The notes: generated from the letters alone by a model not told the origin. A stretch of DNA of 11,709 nt from Lysobacter_F sp035645555 (GCA_035645555.1 DASQMI010000041.1:1-11709); one strand, 5' to 3'. Positions 1-6,569 are shown, counted from the stretch's first letter. Made by a program: numbers and translations.

Positions 1-520
1 GCAGCTGGTCGCCGAACTGGGCATTCCCACCCTGCGCGCGGGCAGCTACGACGAGGCGGTGTCCGCGCGCGCGGTGCTGCCGGCGGTGTTCCTGCGCGAC
101 GGCCTGGACGCGCTGCTCGCGCCGTACCGCGAGCAGCTGGCCGGCAAGCTGCTGATCGACATCAGCAACCCGTTCAACGAGGACTACTCGGACTACATCC
201 TGCCGTGGGACGACAGCAGTGCCGAGCTGCTGCAGCGCCTGCTGCCTGAGGCCCGCGTGGTCGGTGCCTACAAGCACGTGTATTCGCCGGTGTTCGACGC
301 GCCGCAGTTCGACGGCACGGTGAGCGACGTGTTGATCGTCGGCGACGACGACGACGCCAAGCGTGACTTCCTCGCGCTCGCCGAAGGCACGCCGTTCCGC
401 TATCTCGACGCCGGCCCGCTGGTGTTCGCGCGCGCCGTCGAGCGCCTGACCCTGATCACCGGCCGCACCGGCCGCCAGCTCGGCATCCATCCGCGGATGA
501 ACTGGAAGCTGCTCGGCTGA
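1..520 (+). CDS. F420-dependent NADP oxidoreductase-like NAD(P)-binding protein (5' truncated)
   Basis: This reading frame is open from base 2 to the TGA at 518-520, so the gene starts before the window and only the last 172 residues are visible. The pattern fits the NADPH:F420 reductase-like family: a Rossmann-type strand (KLLIDISNPFN) that follows an inhibitory-gene-style A/V-rich helix, then a GAYKHVYSPVFD segment and a second strand (VSDVLIVGDD) with an acidic cluster, ending in a helical C-terminal part that closes with HPRMNWKLLG. The glycine-rich dinucleotide-binding loop would lie in the missing N-terminus, so cofactor preference cannot be read here. In organisms without F420, such proteins are NAD(P)-dependent reductases of unknown substrate. 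An internal GTG at 59 is not a real start, because the frame reads through with family-like sequence. A GC hairpin follows the stop. The family call is from memory of the fold and is moderately sure. Confidence 0.75.
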   Translation, partial: QLVAELGIPTLRAGSYDEAVSARAVLPAVFLRDGLDALLAPYREQLAGKLLIDISNPFNEDYSDYILPWDDSSAELLQRLLPEARVVGAYKHVYSPVFDAPQFDGTVSDVLIVGDDDDAKRDFLALAEGTPFRYLDAGPLVFARAVERLTLITGRTGRQLGIHPRMNWKLLG

Positions 521-538
521 GCCGCGCCGAGGCGCATG

Positions 539-569
539 CGGCCTGCCGTGCCCGTGGCGCGGCAGGCCG
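539..569 (+). terminator. GC-rich perfect hairpin after the first gene, terminator-like without a U tract
   Basis: The arms CGGCCTGCCG (539-548) and CGGCAGGCCG (560-569) are perfectly complementary over 10 bp around an 11-nt loop. The hairpin begins 18 nt after the stop at 520 and ends about 70 nt before the RidA start. No T run follows, so it is not a classical intrinsic terminator. In high-GC genomes such hairpins can still stop or stabilise transcripts, which is inference here. Confidence 0.45.
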
Positions 570-640
570 TCGGTGCGTCCGTTCGTCGCGGGCGACGCGT
601 TCCGTTACCGTAGGCGCCCGTTTGCCGCCGGAGCACGCGC

Positions 641-1027
641 ATGGCGCGCCGCCTGATCAGTTCGGGTTCCACGTTCGAAGCGCAGATCGGCTATTCGCGC
701 GCGGTGGTCGACGGCGAATGGGTGTTCGTCTCCGGCACCACCGGCTTCGACTACGCCACGATGACCATCGCCGACGACGTCGTCGCGCAGGCCGAGCAGT
801 GCATGCGCAACATCGTCGCGGCGCTCGAGCAGGCGGGCGCGAGCCTGCAGGACGTGGTCCGCGTGACCTACGTGTTGCCGGACGCCGGCGAGTTCGAACG
901 CTGCTGGCCGGTGCTGCGCCGCTATTTCGGCGAGGTGCGTCCGGCTGCGATGATGATCTCCGCCGGCCTGGCCGACGCGCGCATGCGCATCGAGATCGAG
1001 GTCACCGCGCGCAAGCGCACGGCCTGA
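641..1027 (+). CDS. RidA family (YjgF/YER057c/UK114) protein lacking the catalytic arginine
   Basis: This 128-residue protein matches the Rid family in length and layout. It has an N-terminal strand with a G-Y-S-R-A-V-V-DG-W-VFVSGTTG segment, a central helix (ADDVVAQAEQCMRNIVAALEQAG), a DVVRVTYVLPD strand, and the C-terminal GLADARMRIEIEVTA strand. RidA proteins form trimers that hydrolyse reactive enamine/imine intermediates such as 2-aminoacrylate in the cytosol. Canonical RidA needs an arginine in a P-A-R-x-x-V-x-V stretch. Here the equivalent stretch reads RPAAMMISAGL, with no arginine, which places the protein with the divergent Rid groups that are not expected to deaminate imines. The ATG at 641 is supported by GGAG at 630-633 with a 7-nt spacer. 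It is convergent with the PD40 gene, with 3 nt between the stop codons. The family is sure; the function is open. Confidence 0.9.
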   Translation: MARRLISSGSTFEAQIGYSRAVVDGEWVFVSGTTGFDYATMTIADDVVAQAEQCMRNIVAALEQAGASLQDVVRVTYVLPDAGEFERCWPVLRRYFGEVRPAAMMISAGLADARMRIEIEVTARKRTA

Positions 1028-1030
1028 GCG

Positions 1031-2539
1031 TCAGCGGCGCTCGGCCGCATCCAGTGCGCGCTCGATACTGCGCGCGTCGACCACGAACAGGTTGGCTTGG
1101 CCATTGAACGGGTGCGCCGGGTCGCTCGGCCCATCCGGTTTACGCATGCTGGCGAAATACAGGCGGGAGCCGTCGGCGCTGAACGCCGGGGTGAAATCGA
1201 AGCGGGCGGCGGCGACCGGAGCGGGCACGCGCACCGCCGCCGACCAGCCATCGCCGGTGCGGCGCACCGCATACAGGTCCGCATCGCGTGCGCCGTCGCG
1301 CTGGCTCCAGAACAGCGCGGTGCGGCCGTCGGGCGAGAGCGTGAAATCGCCTTGCACGACGCCGGCGTTGATCGGGGCGGGCAGCGGCTCGGGTGCGGCG
1401 AAGCCGGTGCCGTCGACCCGCGCGCGGTAAATGCTCATGCGCGCGGGGCCGCCGGCGCGGGTGCTGTTGAAATACAACCAGCCGTCGTGCAGCTCCGGGC
1501 CGAGTTCCTCGCCTTCGCTCGACAGAGCGGAGAGATGCTCCGGCGTGCCGAAGCGGCGGCCGTCGAGCGACACCCGCCACAGGTCGAGGTCGTGGCGCGG
1601 CGCACCGCCGGAGGCCGGGCGGTCGGAAATGAAGTAGAGCGTGCGCCCGTCCGGCGTCAGCCACGGGTCGGAATCCTTGTAGCGTGGGTCGGAGAACGGC
1701 ACCGGCACCGGTGCGCTCCAGCGCGCATCCTCGCGCCATGCGACGAAGATGCTCGGCTGCTCGAATCCGGTCGGTGCGCGCGCGAACACCATCACCGAGC
1801 CGGTTGCATCGAGGCTCAGGTTGTATTCGTTCGCCGGCGTCGACAGCCAGCCGAGGCCGAGCACGCGGGCTGCGTCGTCGACCGGCTCGGCCAACACCGG
1901 CGGCGCCAGGGCCACCGGCAGCGGCGGCAGCGTCGCATCGTTGCCGACGCGCACGTCCTCGAACACGCCGCCGCGCAGCAGCGTGCCGTCGCGCACCAGC
2001 TCGTAGCGCAGCGGCCAGCGCACGCCGCCGAATTCGCGGTAGTCGAGCTCGCGGCCGACCACGCCGCCGACGAAGCGGTTCTCGACGATCAGCCCGCTGG
2101 CCGGGTCGAGCACCGCCTCGAACGGCGCCGCGCCCTGCGGTGCGATCCTCACGCGGTGCAGGCCGAGCGTGTCGTAGCGGGTGGCGGGATCGCGCAGCAG
2201 CGCGAGGAAGTGGTAGGCGACGTGGTCGCGGTAGCGCCGTGCGCCGGTGTCGCCCAGCACGTCCCACTGGCCGTCGGCGAAGCGCCAGGTGGTCTGCGGT
2301 CCCGACCAGACCTGCGCGGCGGCTTCGCGCACGTGCAGCAGCCGGCTGCCCGGGAGCAGCCGGTAGTGCGCGCTCGCTGCCGCCGTGCCGTCGGCGTTGC
2401 TGGTGCGCAGGCGGTAGTCGAAATGGCCGACCGCCTCCAGCCGCGCCCCACCGAACGCCGAGCGCAGCGCCGCGCCCGGCTCCTGCGCGCAGGCGAGCGC
2501 GGCAGGCATCAGCAGGGACAGCGCGAGGATGCGACGCAT
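1031..2539 (-). CDS. Exported LolA-like/PD40 (TolB-type beta-propeller) protein
   Basis: This 502-residue protein starts with a signal peptide (MRRILALSLLMPAALACAQ), probably cleaved after A-C-A; the cysteine is not in a good lipobox. Residues about 21-200 look like a LolA/lipoprotein-carrier-type beta half-barrel, ending in the typical strand pair REFGGVRWPLRYELVRDG...GGVFEDVRVG. Residues about 235-490 carry PD40 (WD40-like, TolB-type) blades; five are visible, near 239-252, 290-307 (PDGRTLYFISDR), 348-361, 398-413 (SPDGRTALF) and 449-466 (ADGSRLYFASMR). It probably acts in the periplasm as a binding or scaffold protein; no catalytic residues are recognised. The ATG at 2539 has GGAG about 6 nt upstream. 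It lies 85 nt downstream of the S4 gene on the same strand and may share its transcript. The PD40 call is strong; the N-terminal domain call is inference. Confidence 0.82.
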   Translation of the reverse strand: MRRILALSLLMPAALACAQEPGAALRSAFGGARLEAVGHFDYRLRTSNADGTAAASAHYRLLPGSRLLHVREAAAQVWSGPQTTWRFADGQWDVLGDTGARRYRDHVAYHFLALLRDPATRYDTLGLHRVRIAPQGAAPFEAVLDPASGLIVENRFVGGVVGRELDYREFGGVRWPLRYELVRDGTLLRGGVFEDVRVGNDATLPPLPVALAPPVLAEPVDDAARVLGLGWLSTPANEYNLSLDATGSVMVFARAPTGFEQPSIFVAWREDARWSAPVPVPFSDPRYKDSDPWLTPDGRTLYFISDRPASGGAPRHDLDLWRVSLDGRRFGTPEHLSALSSEGEELGPELHDGWLYFNSTRAGGPARMSIYRARVDGTGFAAPEPLPAPINAGVVQGDFTLSPDGRTALFWSQRDGARDADLYAVRRTGDGWSAAVRVPAPVAAARFDFTPAFSADGSRLYFASMRKPDGPSDPAHPFNGQANLFVVDARSIERALDAAERR

Positions 2540-2624
2540 CGGCGACTCCGGGACGAAGGGCGCACGATGGTCCGGGCGCTGGGCGCCGGCGGGCAGTGCC
2601 GGAAGTCGGGCCGGGCGTGCGCGC

Positions 2625-2843
2625 TCAGCCCGCGGTCACGCGGATCCGCACGTCGCCGACCTCGACGGTCTGGCCCGCGCGGATCTTGCAGGTCTTGCGC
2701 AGTTCGGTGACGCCGTCCACGCGTACCGCGCCGCTGGCGACCAGATGCTTGCCGGCGCCGCCGCTGTCGCACACACCCACCAGCTTCAGCAGCTGGTTCA
2801 GTTCCACATGGTCGCGATCGAGCGCGAAATCGACGTGCGGCAT
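2625..2843 (-). CDS. ybcJ: YbcJ-like small S4-domain RNA-binding protein
   Basis: This 72-residue protein is a stand-alone S4 domain. It has the HVELNQLLKLVGVCDSGG helix-turn region, a helix leading into the LVASGAVRVDG turn, then ELRKTCKIRAGQTVEVGD. This closely matches Escherichia coli YbcJ (HVELCDLLKLEGW...; G-x-V-x-VDG; RKRCKI-x-AGQTV), including length. The S4 domain binds structured RNA, usually rRNA or tRNA, in the cytosol; the exact target of YbcJ is unsettled. The ATG at 2843 gives the family-standard N-terminus. No strong Shine-Dalgarno is visible directly upstream. A strong hairpin lies about 40 nt before the start codon. The PD40 gene follows 85 nt downstream on the same strand. 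Confidence 0.9.
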   Translation of the reverse strand: MPHVDFALDRDHVELNQLLKLVGVCDSGGAGKHLVASGAVRVDGVTELRKTCKIRAGQTVEVGDVRIRVTAG

Positions 2844-2882
2844 GACGAGTGGTGCAGGCGGAGGCCGCCCAGCCTACCGCAA

Positions 2883-2903
2883 CCGTGCCGCCCGCCGGCA
2901 CGG
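2883..2903. other. 8-bp-stem GC hairpin in the leader of the S4-protein gene
   Basis: CCGTGCCG (2883-2890) and CGGCACGG (2896-2903) are perfectly complementary around the 5-nt loop CCCGC. It lies 39 nt before the start codon of the minus-strand S4 gene, so it would fall in that gene's leader if transcription begins further upstream. There is no adjacent T tract on either strand. A regulatory role is only a possibility. Confidence 0.35.
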
Positions 2904-2989
2904 CGCCTTCACAAACGCAACGCGGTGCGCCACGCGCCACGGGGCGCGCGCGTTTAAGTTGGATTGCGCCGCTGCCCCGGCGTGCCACC

Positions 2990-2995
2990 TACACT
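2990..2995 (+). promoter_or_regulatory. Possible -10 element (TACACT) upstream of the ClpP-fold lipoprotein gene
   Basis: TACACT at 2990-2995 matches four of six bases of the sigma-70 -10 consensus. It sits about 55 nt before the start at 3052, within the most AT-containing part of the intergenic stretch 2844-3051. No well-spaced -35 is present: TTGCGC at 2964-2969 is 20 nt away and TTGGAT at 2959-2964 is 25 nt away. This is a weak call; nothing else gene-like is seen in this 208-nt gap apart from the leader hairpin. Confidence 0.25.
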
Positions 2996-3051
2996 GCAGG
3001 TGCCGGTCAAGTCCGGCGCGCGCGTGCCGATAGGCTACCCAGAGAGACGCG

Positions 3052-4182
3052 ATGCCGATGTTCCGCCCCGCCGCCGCCCTGTTGTCCGCGCTGTTGCTCG
3101 CCGCCGTGTCGGCCTGCACGCGGGACCCGGCGCCGGAGCGGACGCGCACCATGATGCGCGCGGCGGAAGCCGAGCCGCCGCATGAGACGCCGGCCGTCGA
3201 AGAGGCCCGCGCCACGCCCGAGGAGAAGCGCGTCGACGTGCGCCGCTCGACCCGCTGGCCGTCGGCGAAGGTCAGCTCCGGCGAGGCGCGCATCAGCTGC
3301 ACGCTCGATTACGCCGCCGATGGCGACGGCACCGCGCTGGTGTCGCTGGAATTCTTCAGCGTGCTGGATGCGATGGGGCCGTGCCAGGACGCCGGCGTGG
3401 TGCGACTGAGCTACGACGGCAAGATCGCCGCGGATTTCGTCGACCTTGTCGAGCGCGTGTCGGCGATGGCCGACCGCATGAACATCCGCAAGCGCGTGCT
3501 CGATCTCAACTCCAGCGGCGGCCAGGTCGAGGACGCCATCGTCGCCGGCGATGCGATCGGCGAATCCGGCTGGACGATCTGGGTGCGCGAGAAAGCCACC
3601 TGCCACAGTTCGTGCGTGCTGGTGCTCGCGGCCGGCGACAACCGCATGATCGCCGGCGAAGTCGGCATCCACCGGATGATGCGCGTGCGCTCCAAGGCGA
3701 CCACCCGCGCCGAGCTCAGCCGCGAACTGCAGGACATCTACGACCAGGTCAAGGACTACCTGCAACGCAACGGCGTCGCGGTTGCGGTCGCCGACCTGAT
3801 GATGACCGTGCCGAACCGCAGCCTGCGCCTGCTGAGCTCGGAGGAGATGGAACGCTTCGGCCTGTCCGGTCCGAACGCGGCGCAGGAAGACCTCAACCGC
3901 ATCGTGCTGATGCGGGAATGCGGCGAGGCGTTCGTCTGGCGCAAGGATGCGTTCCTGCGCGCCTACGCGGACGAATGCGAGCGCGAGGGCCGCGACGTCG
4001 ACGAGGTCAACGCCTGCGGCATCGCGCTGCGCGAGCGTTACGGATTCCCCGATCCCGAGTGTCCGGACGAGAGCCCGCTGTCCGAGTACGACGCGCGGCT
4101 TGCCGCCGCGCCGCCGGCCGAACCCCGGGACGCCGACGCCGACCAGCGCGAACCGGCGCGCGCGCGCCGCGGCGGCCGCTGA
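3052..4182 (+). CDS. ClpP/crotonase-fold lipoprotein (COG3904-like predicted periplasmic protein)
   Basis: The 376-residue product has a lipoprotein signal (LLLAAVSAC; lipobox V19-S20-A21-C22). The residue after the cysteine is Thr, not Asp, so sorting to the outer membrane is expected. Residues 25-70 are a charged, disordered-looking linker. Residues about 115-275 form a ClpP/crotonase-type fold: RLSYDGKIAADFVDLV, then VLDLNSSGGQVEDAIVAGDAI (149-169), then KATCHSSCVLVLAAG (181-195) and VGIHR (204-208). Ser186, bracketed by Cys184 and Cys188, and His207 are the likely catalytic Ser and His of this family; the third residue is not evident. Residues 285-340 carry four more cysteines (290, 309, 322, 337), and an Arg-rich tail follows. 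Periplasmic disulfides are plausible. The ATG has an AGAGAG-type ribosome site 5-10 nt upstream. Substrate is unknown, and protease activity is family-based inference. Confidence 0.82.
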   Translation: MPMFRPAAALLSALLLAAVSACTRDPAPERTRTMMRAAEAEPPHETPAVEEARATPEEKRVDVRRSTRWPSAKVSSGEARISCTLDYAADGDGTALVSLEFFSVLDAMGPCQDAGVVRLSYDGKIAADFVDLVERVSAMADRMNIRKRVLDLNSSGGQVEDAIVAGDAIGESGWTIWVREKATCHSSCVLVLAAGDNRMIAGEVGIHRMMRVRSKATTRAELSRELQDIYDQVKDYLQRNGVAVAVADLMMTVPNRSLRLLSSEEMERFGLSGPNAAQEDLNRIVLMRECGEAFVWRKDAFLRAYADECEREGRDVDEVNACGIALRERYGFPDPECPDESPLSEYDARLAAAPPAEPRDADADQREPARARRGGR

Positions 4183-4191
4183 GGCGTCGAT

Positions 4192-4207
4192 CCGGCGTCC
4201 ACGCCGG
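4192..4207 (+). terminator. Short GC hairpin just after the ClpP-fold lipoprotein gene
   Basis: CCGGCG (4192-4197) and CGCCGG (4202-4207) pair perfectly around the tetraloop TCCA, starting 9 nt after the stop at 4182. Only TT follows, so termination would be weak at best. It may separate the lipoprotein gene from the cupin gene or simply stabilise the 3' end. Confidence 0.3.
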
Positions 4208-4242
4208 TTGCGGCACCGTGCTCGCGATCGATGGGAGGACGC

Positions 4243-4584
4243 ATGCGACGCAGGCAGCTTCGCTTCGGCAAGGGCTTTCGGGTGCTGTGGAACGTGCGCA
4301 GGGCGCAGGCCGCGGAAATGGTGCTGGCGCCCGGCGACAGCGAAGGCGGCCCGGACAATCGCCACCGTGGTGCCGACCAGTGGCTGTACGTGGTCGACGG
4401 CGAAGGCGTGGCGATCGTGGAGGGCCGGCGCGTGTTGCTGAAGGCGGGCACGCTGCTCACCATCGAGAAGGGCGAGCGCCATGAGGTGCGCAACACCGGT
4501 GCGCGTCCGCTCAAGACGCTGAATTTCTATTACCCACCCGCGTTCGACGCGGAAGGTGATCCGGTCGGCCCCGGTCGCGGCTGA
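4243..4584 (+). CDS. Small single-domain cupin protein with divergent metal-site residues
   Basis: This is a 113-residue cupin. Motif 1 is PGDSEGGPDNRHRGADQWLY followed by VVDGEG, and motif 2 is GTLLTIEKGERHEVRNTG, with the usual G-x5-[KP]-G-x2-H-x3-N pattern. In typical cupins, motif 1 supplies H-x-H and a Glu. Here those places appear to be Asn39, His41 and Gln46, leaving His41 and His80 as the only clear histidine ligands. Metal binding may therefore be altered. The frame contains an ATG at 4231, but the ATG at 4243 is preferred because GGGAGG (4233-4238) sits 4 nt before it as a ribosome site. Cupins of this size are enzymes (isomerases, dioxygenases) or ligand sensors; no substrate can be named. 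The stop codon is 1 nt from that of the convergent transporter gene. Confidence 0.85.
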   Translation: MRRRQLRFGKGFRVLWNVRRAQAAEMVLAPGDSEGGPDNRHRGADQWLYVVDGEGVAIVEGRRVLLKAGTLLTIEKGERHEVRNTGARPLKTLNFYYPPAFDAEGDPVGPGRG

Positions 4585-4585
4585 T

Positions 4586-5527
4586 TCAGTCGAGCGCGCC
4601 CTTGGCCTCGGACGCGGCGAGCATGTCTGCGTGCTCGATGCGGCGGCGCCGGTGCAGCAGCGGATACGCCAGCACCGCGCCGAGCAGGATCGCCACGCCG
4701 GCGTAGAACTGCATGGTCAGCTCGCGCTGCTCGCCCAGCAGCACGATCGCCAGCACCACCGCGTACACCGGTTCGAGGTTCACCGCGAGCTGCGCGGCGA
4801 ACGCGCTCATGTGCCGCAGCGCCACCAGCGACAGCGAGTACGGCAGCAGCGTGCAGCCGAGCGAAAGCGCGAGCAGGAACAGCAGGTCGCGCGTGGAGGG
4901 CAGGGTGAGCAGCCCGCCGCCCTGGCCGGGCCACAGCCACTCGAGCGCGGGCGCGAGCAGGATCATCGCCGCCGCGCCGGCGGCCAGCTCGATACCGGTG
5001 ACGGTGAGTGCATCGCCATGTTCGACCAGCCGCTTGTTGAGCGAGCCGAACACCGCGACCAGCGCGGCCGACAGCGCACCGACCAGGATGCCCATGCGCA
5101 TGCCCTCCGGCACGCCGCCGACGACCAGCGCCACGCCGGGCAGCACCGCGATGCCCAGCGCGAGGTCGCGCAGGCGGAACCGCGAGCCCGCGAGCTTGGG
5201 CTCGACCAGCGCGGTGAACACCGTGCCGAGCGCGATGCAGGTGGCGCCCACCGATGCATTCGACAGCTTGATCGACGCGTAGAACGTCAGCCAGTGCAGC
5301 GCGACCAGCACGCCGATGCCGGCGTACGCGGCGACCAGCCGCGGCGGCATCGCGCGCAGGCCGCGCCACACCCGCGGCACCAGCGAAAGCGCGGCGACCA
5401 CCAGCAGCATCCGCCACCACACCAGCGCGAGCGCAGGCAGCGTGATCAGCTTGCCGAGGATGGCGGTGAAGCCCCACAGCACCACGCAGAAGTGGATCTG
5501 CCATTGGGCTCGGGCGGTCGGCGTCAT
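4586..5527 (-). CDS. EamA/DMT-superfamily transporter, copy outside the tandem pair
   Basis: The 313-residue protein has about ten hydrophobic segments in two repeated halves of roughly five each, as in the EamA (DUF6/RhaT-type) branch of the drug/metabolite transporter superfamily. Typical marks are the opening HFCVVLWGFTAILGKL helix, ASVGATCIALGTVFTALVEP near the end of the first half, and QLAVNLEPVYAVVLAIVLLGE in the second half. A charged cytoplasmic tail (HRRRRIEHAD) ends it. It is an inner-membrane exporter or importer of small metabolites, substrate unknown. It lies 51 nt downstream of the LysR gene on the same strand, so it may be in its transcript. It is clearly different in sequence from the two tandem transporters at 6570-8436, so it is an older paralogue or an independent family member. 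No strong Shine-Dalgarno is visible. Confidence 0.9.
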   Translation of the reverse strand: MTPTARAQWQIHFCVVLWGFTAILGKLITLPALALVWWRMLLVVAALSLVPRVWRGLRAMPPRLVAAYAGIGVLVALHWLTFYASIKLSNASVGATCIALGTVFTALVEPKLAGSRFRLRDLALGIAVLPGVALVVGGVPEGMRMGILVGALSAALVAVFGSLNKRLVEHGDALTVTGIELAAGAAAMILLAPALEWLWPGQGGGLLTLPSTRDLLFLLALSLGCTLLPYSLSLVALRHMSAFAAQLAVNLEPVYAVVLAIVLLGEQRELTMQFYAGVAILLGAVLAYPLLHRRRRIEHADMLAASEAKGALD

Positions 5528-5578
5528 GCGGACGGAAGGCGCGGGCGGAAACGGGCGATTATCGCCGCGGACACGCGC

Positions 5579-6463
5579 TCAGGCGGCGGCGATCGCCTGC
5601 AGCCATTCGATGAAGCGCGCGGCCGGCTCGCGCAGCTTGCGATGGGTCGGATAGACGATGTAGTAGGCCCAGCGCGCCGGCATCGGCGGCCCCGGCAGCG
5701 CGACCAGCTGGCCGCGGTCGATGTATGGCTGCGCGATGTGGCGGCGCGCCAGCGTCACGCCCAGGCCCACCGCGGCGGCATTGAGCGCGTCGGTCGTGTC
5801 GGTGAAGCTGAACTGGGTGTCCACGCGGGCGCCGTGTACGCCGGCGGCGCGGAACCAGTCATGCCAGCCCTGGCGCGCGCGGTCGGCGATCAGCGGCAGC
5901 CGCGCGATGTCGGCCGGCGCCTTCACCGCGGCCAGGCCCGGGAAGCGCGGCGAGGCGACCGGAAACAGGCAGTCCTCCATCAGCTTGATCGCCGCGAGCC
6001 CGGGCCACTGGCCGGGGCCGTGACGGATGCCGAGGTCGGGCCCGCCCTCGTCGAAGCGCGTCAGCGCGATGTCCGTCTCGATGTCGAGGCGGATGTCCGG
6101 ATGCGCGCGGGTGAAGTCCGGCAGCCGTGGCAGCAGCCACGTGTAGGTCAGCGAGTGCAGGGTGGTGATGCGCAGGCGCTGGCGGCGGTCGCGGCCGGCG
6201 CGCAGGCTGCCGAGCACGCTGTCGAGGTCGGCGAGCGCGGTCCCGGCCGCGTCGGCGAGCTGGCGGCCGGCGGCGGTGAGCGCCACCCCGCGCGCGTGGC
6301 GCTGGAACAGGGTGACCCCGAGCCGTGCTTCCAGTTTGCGTACCTGGTGGCTGACCGCGCTGGCGGTCAGATGCAGCTCCTCGGCGGCATGCGCGAAGTT
6401 CTGATGGCGTGCCGCCGACTCGAACGCCGCCAACGCCGACAGCCAGTCCGCCCTTACGCCCAT
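5579..6463 (-). CDS. LysR-type transcriptional regulator (GcvA-like)
   Basis: The 294-residue protein begins with a winged helix-turn-helix (residues about 6-65: WLSALAAFESAARHQNFAHA, LTASAVSHQVRKLEARLGVTLFQR, ALTAAGRQL). This is the form typical of GcvA/AmpR-like LysR regulators. A linker helix is followed by a substrate-binding domain starting near RLRITTLHSL and running to the C-terminus. LysR proteins bind as tetramers near their own divergent promoter and respond to a small co-inducer. The open frame continues far upstream, but the ATG at 6463 is chosen because it gives the standard family N-terminus and has GAGG about 6 nt before it. It is divergent from the tandem EamA pair, with 106 nt between start codons, so regulation of those transporters is likely. 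The third EamA gene lies downstream on the same strand. Confidence 0.93.
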   Translation of the reverse strand: MGVRADWLSALAAFESAARHQNFAHAAEELHLTASAVSHQVRKLEARLGVTLFQRHARGVALTAAGRQLADAAGTALADLDSVLGSLRAGRDRRQRLRITTLHSLTYTWLLPRLPDFTRAHPDIRLDIETDIALTRFDEGGPDLGIRHGPGQWPGLAAIKLMEDCLFPVASPRFPGLAAVKAPADIARLPLIADRARQGWHDWFRAAGVHGARVDTQFSFTDTTDALNAAAVGLGVTLARRHIAQPYIDRGQLVALPGPPMPARWAYYIVYPTHRKLREPAARFIEWLQAIAAA

Positions 6464-6498
6464 GCCAGCCTCAAACTTTTTTTGGGTCTGGGCTCGAA

Positions 6499-6526
6499 AG
6501 TATGCGCTTGCCGGGCGTTGACGCAA
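6499..6526 (-). promoter_or_regulatory. Candidate sigma-70 promoter for the LysR gene
   Basis: On the minus strand, TTGCGT (6526-6521) is followed after 16 nt by CATACT (6504-6499). They match three and four bases of the -35 and -10 consensus. The start would be about 30 nt before the LysR ATG. It overlaps the plus-strand transporter promoter, which is the usual arrangement for a LysR regulator repressing itself. Inference from sequence only. Confidence 0.4.
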
Positions 6527-6535
6527 ATGGACAAT
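6508..6535 (+). promoter_or_regulatory. Candidate promoter of the first tandem EamA gene
   Basis: TTGCCG (6508-6513) and GACAAT (6530-6535) are separated by 16 nt and each match four of six consensus bases. The predicted start would leave a leader of about 28 nt with GAGG at 6559-6562 as ribosome site. The same -10 and the same 16-nt spacing occur before the second tandem copy (7483-7510), which supports the assignment. Confidence 0.5.
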
Positions 6536-6543
6536 GCCGGCAA
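6508..6543. promoter_or_regulatory. Inverted repeat spanning the transporter promoter, possible LysR operator
   Basis: TTGCCGG (6508-6514) and CCGGCAA (6537-6543) are perfect inverse complements separated by 22 nt, so they bracket the -35 to -10 interval. Inside lies TTG-N11-CAA (6518-6534), which resembles the T-N11-A core of LysR sites. Before the second transporter the right arm survives as CCGGCA (7512-7517), but the left arm is replaced by TTGTGAG. Binding by the adjacent LysR protein is inference. Confidence 0.4.
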
Positions 6544-6569
6544 CGGTGCAAACCGTTTGAGGCAAACCC

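Noticed and set aside
59..61. GTG as the start of the first gene
   Set aside because: The frame is open from the window edge with family-like sequence before it, and no ribosome site precedes the GTG. The gene is truncated by the window.
1097..2710. A 537-codon open frame on the plus strand opposite the PD40 gene
   Set aside because: The translation is Arg/Ala/His-rich with no domain logic, and it is the antisense shadow of a high-GC gene. The minus-strand frame has a signal peptide and PD40 motifs.
3007..4482. A 491-codon minus-strand open frame opposite the ClpP-fold and cupin genes
   Set aside because: It spans two well-supported plus-strand genes and their spacer, and its composition (His/Arg/Ala-rich) is typical of antisense frames in GC-rich DNA.
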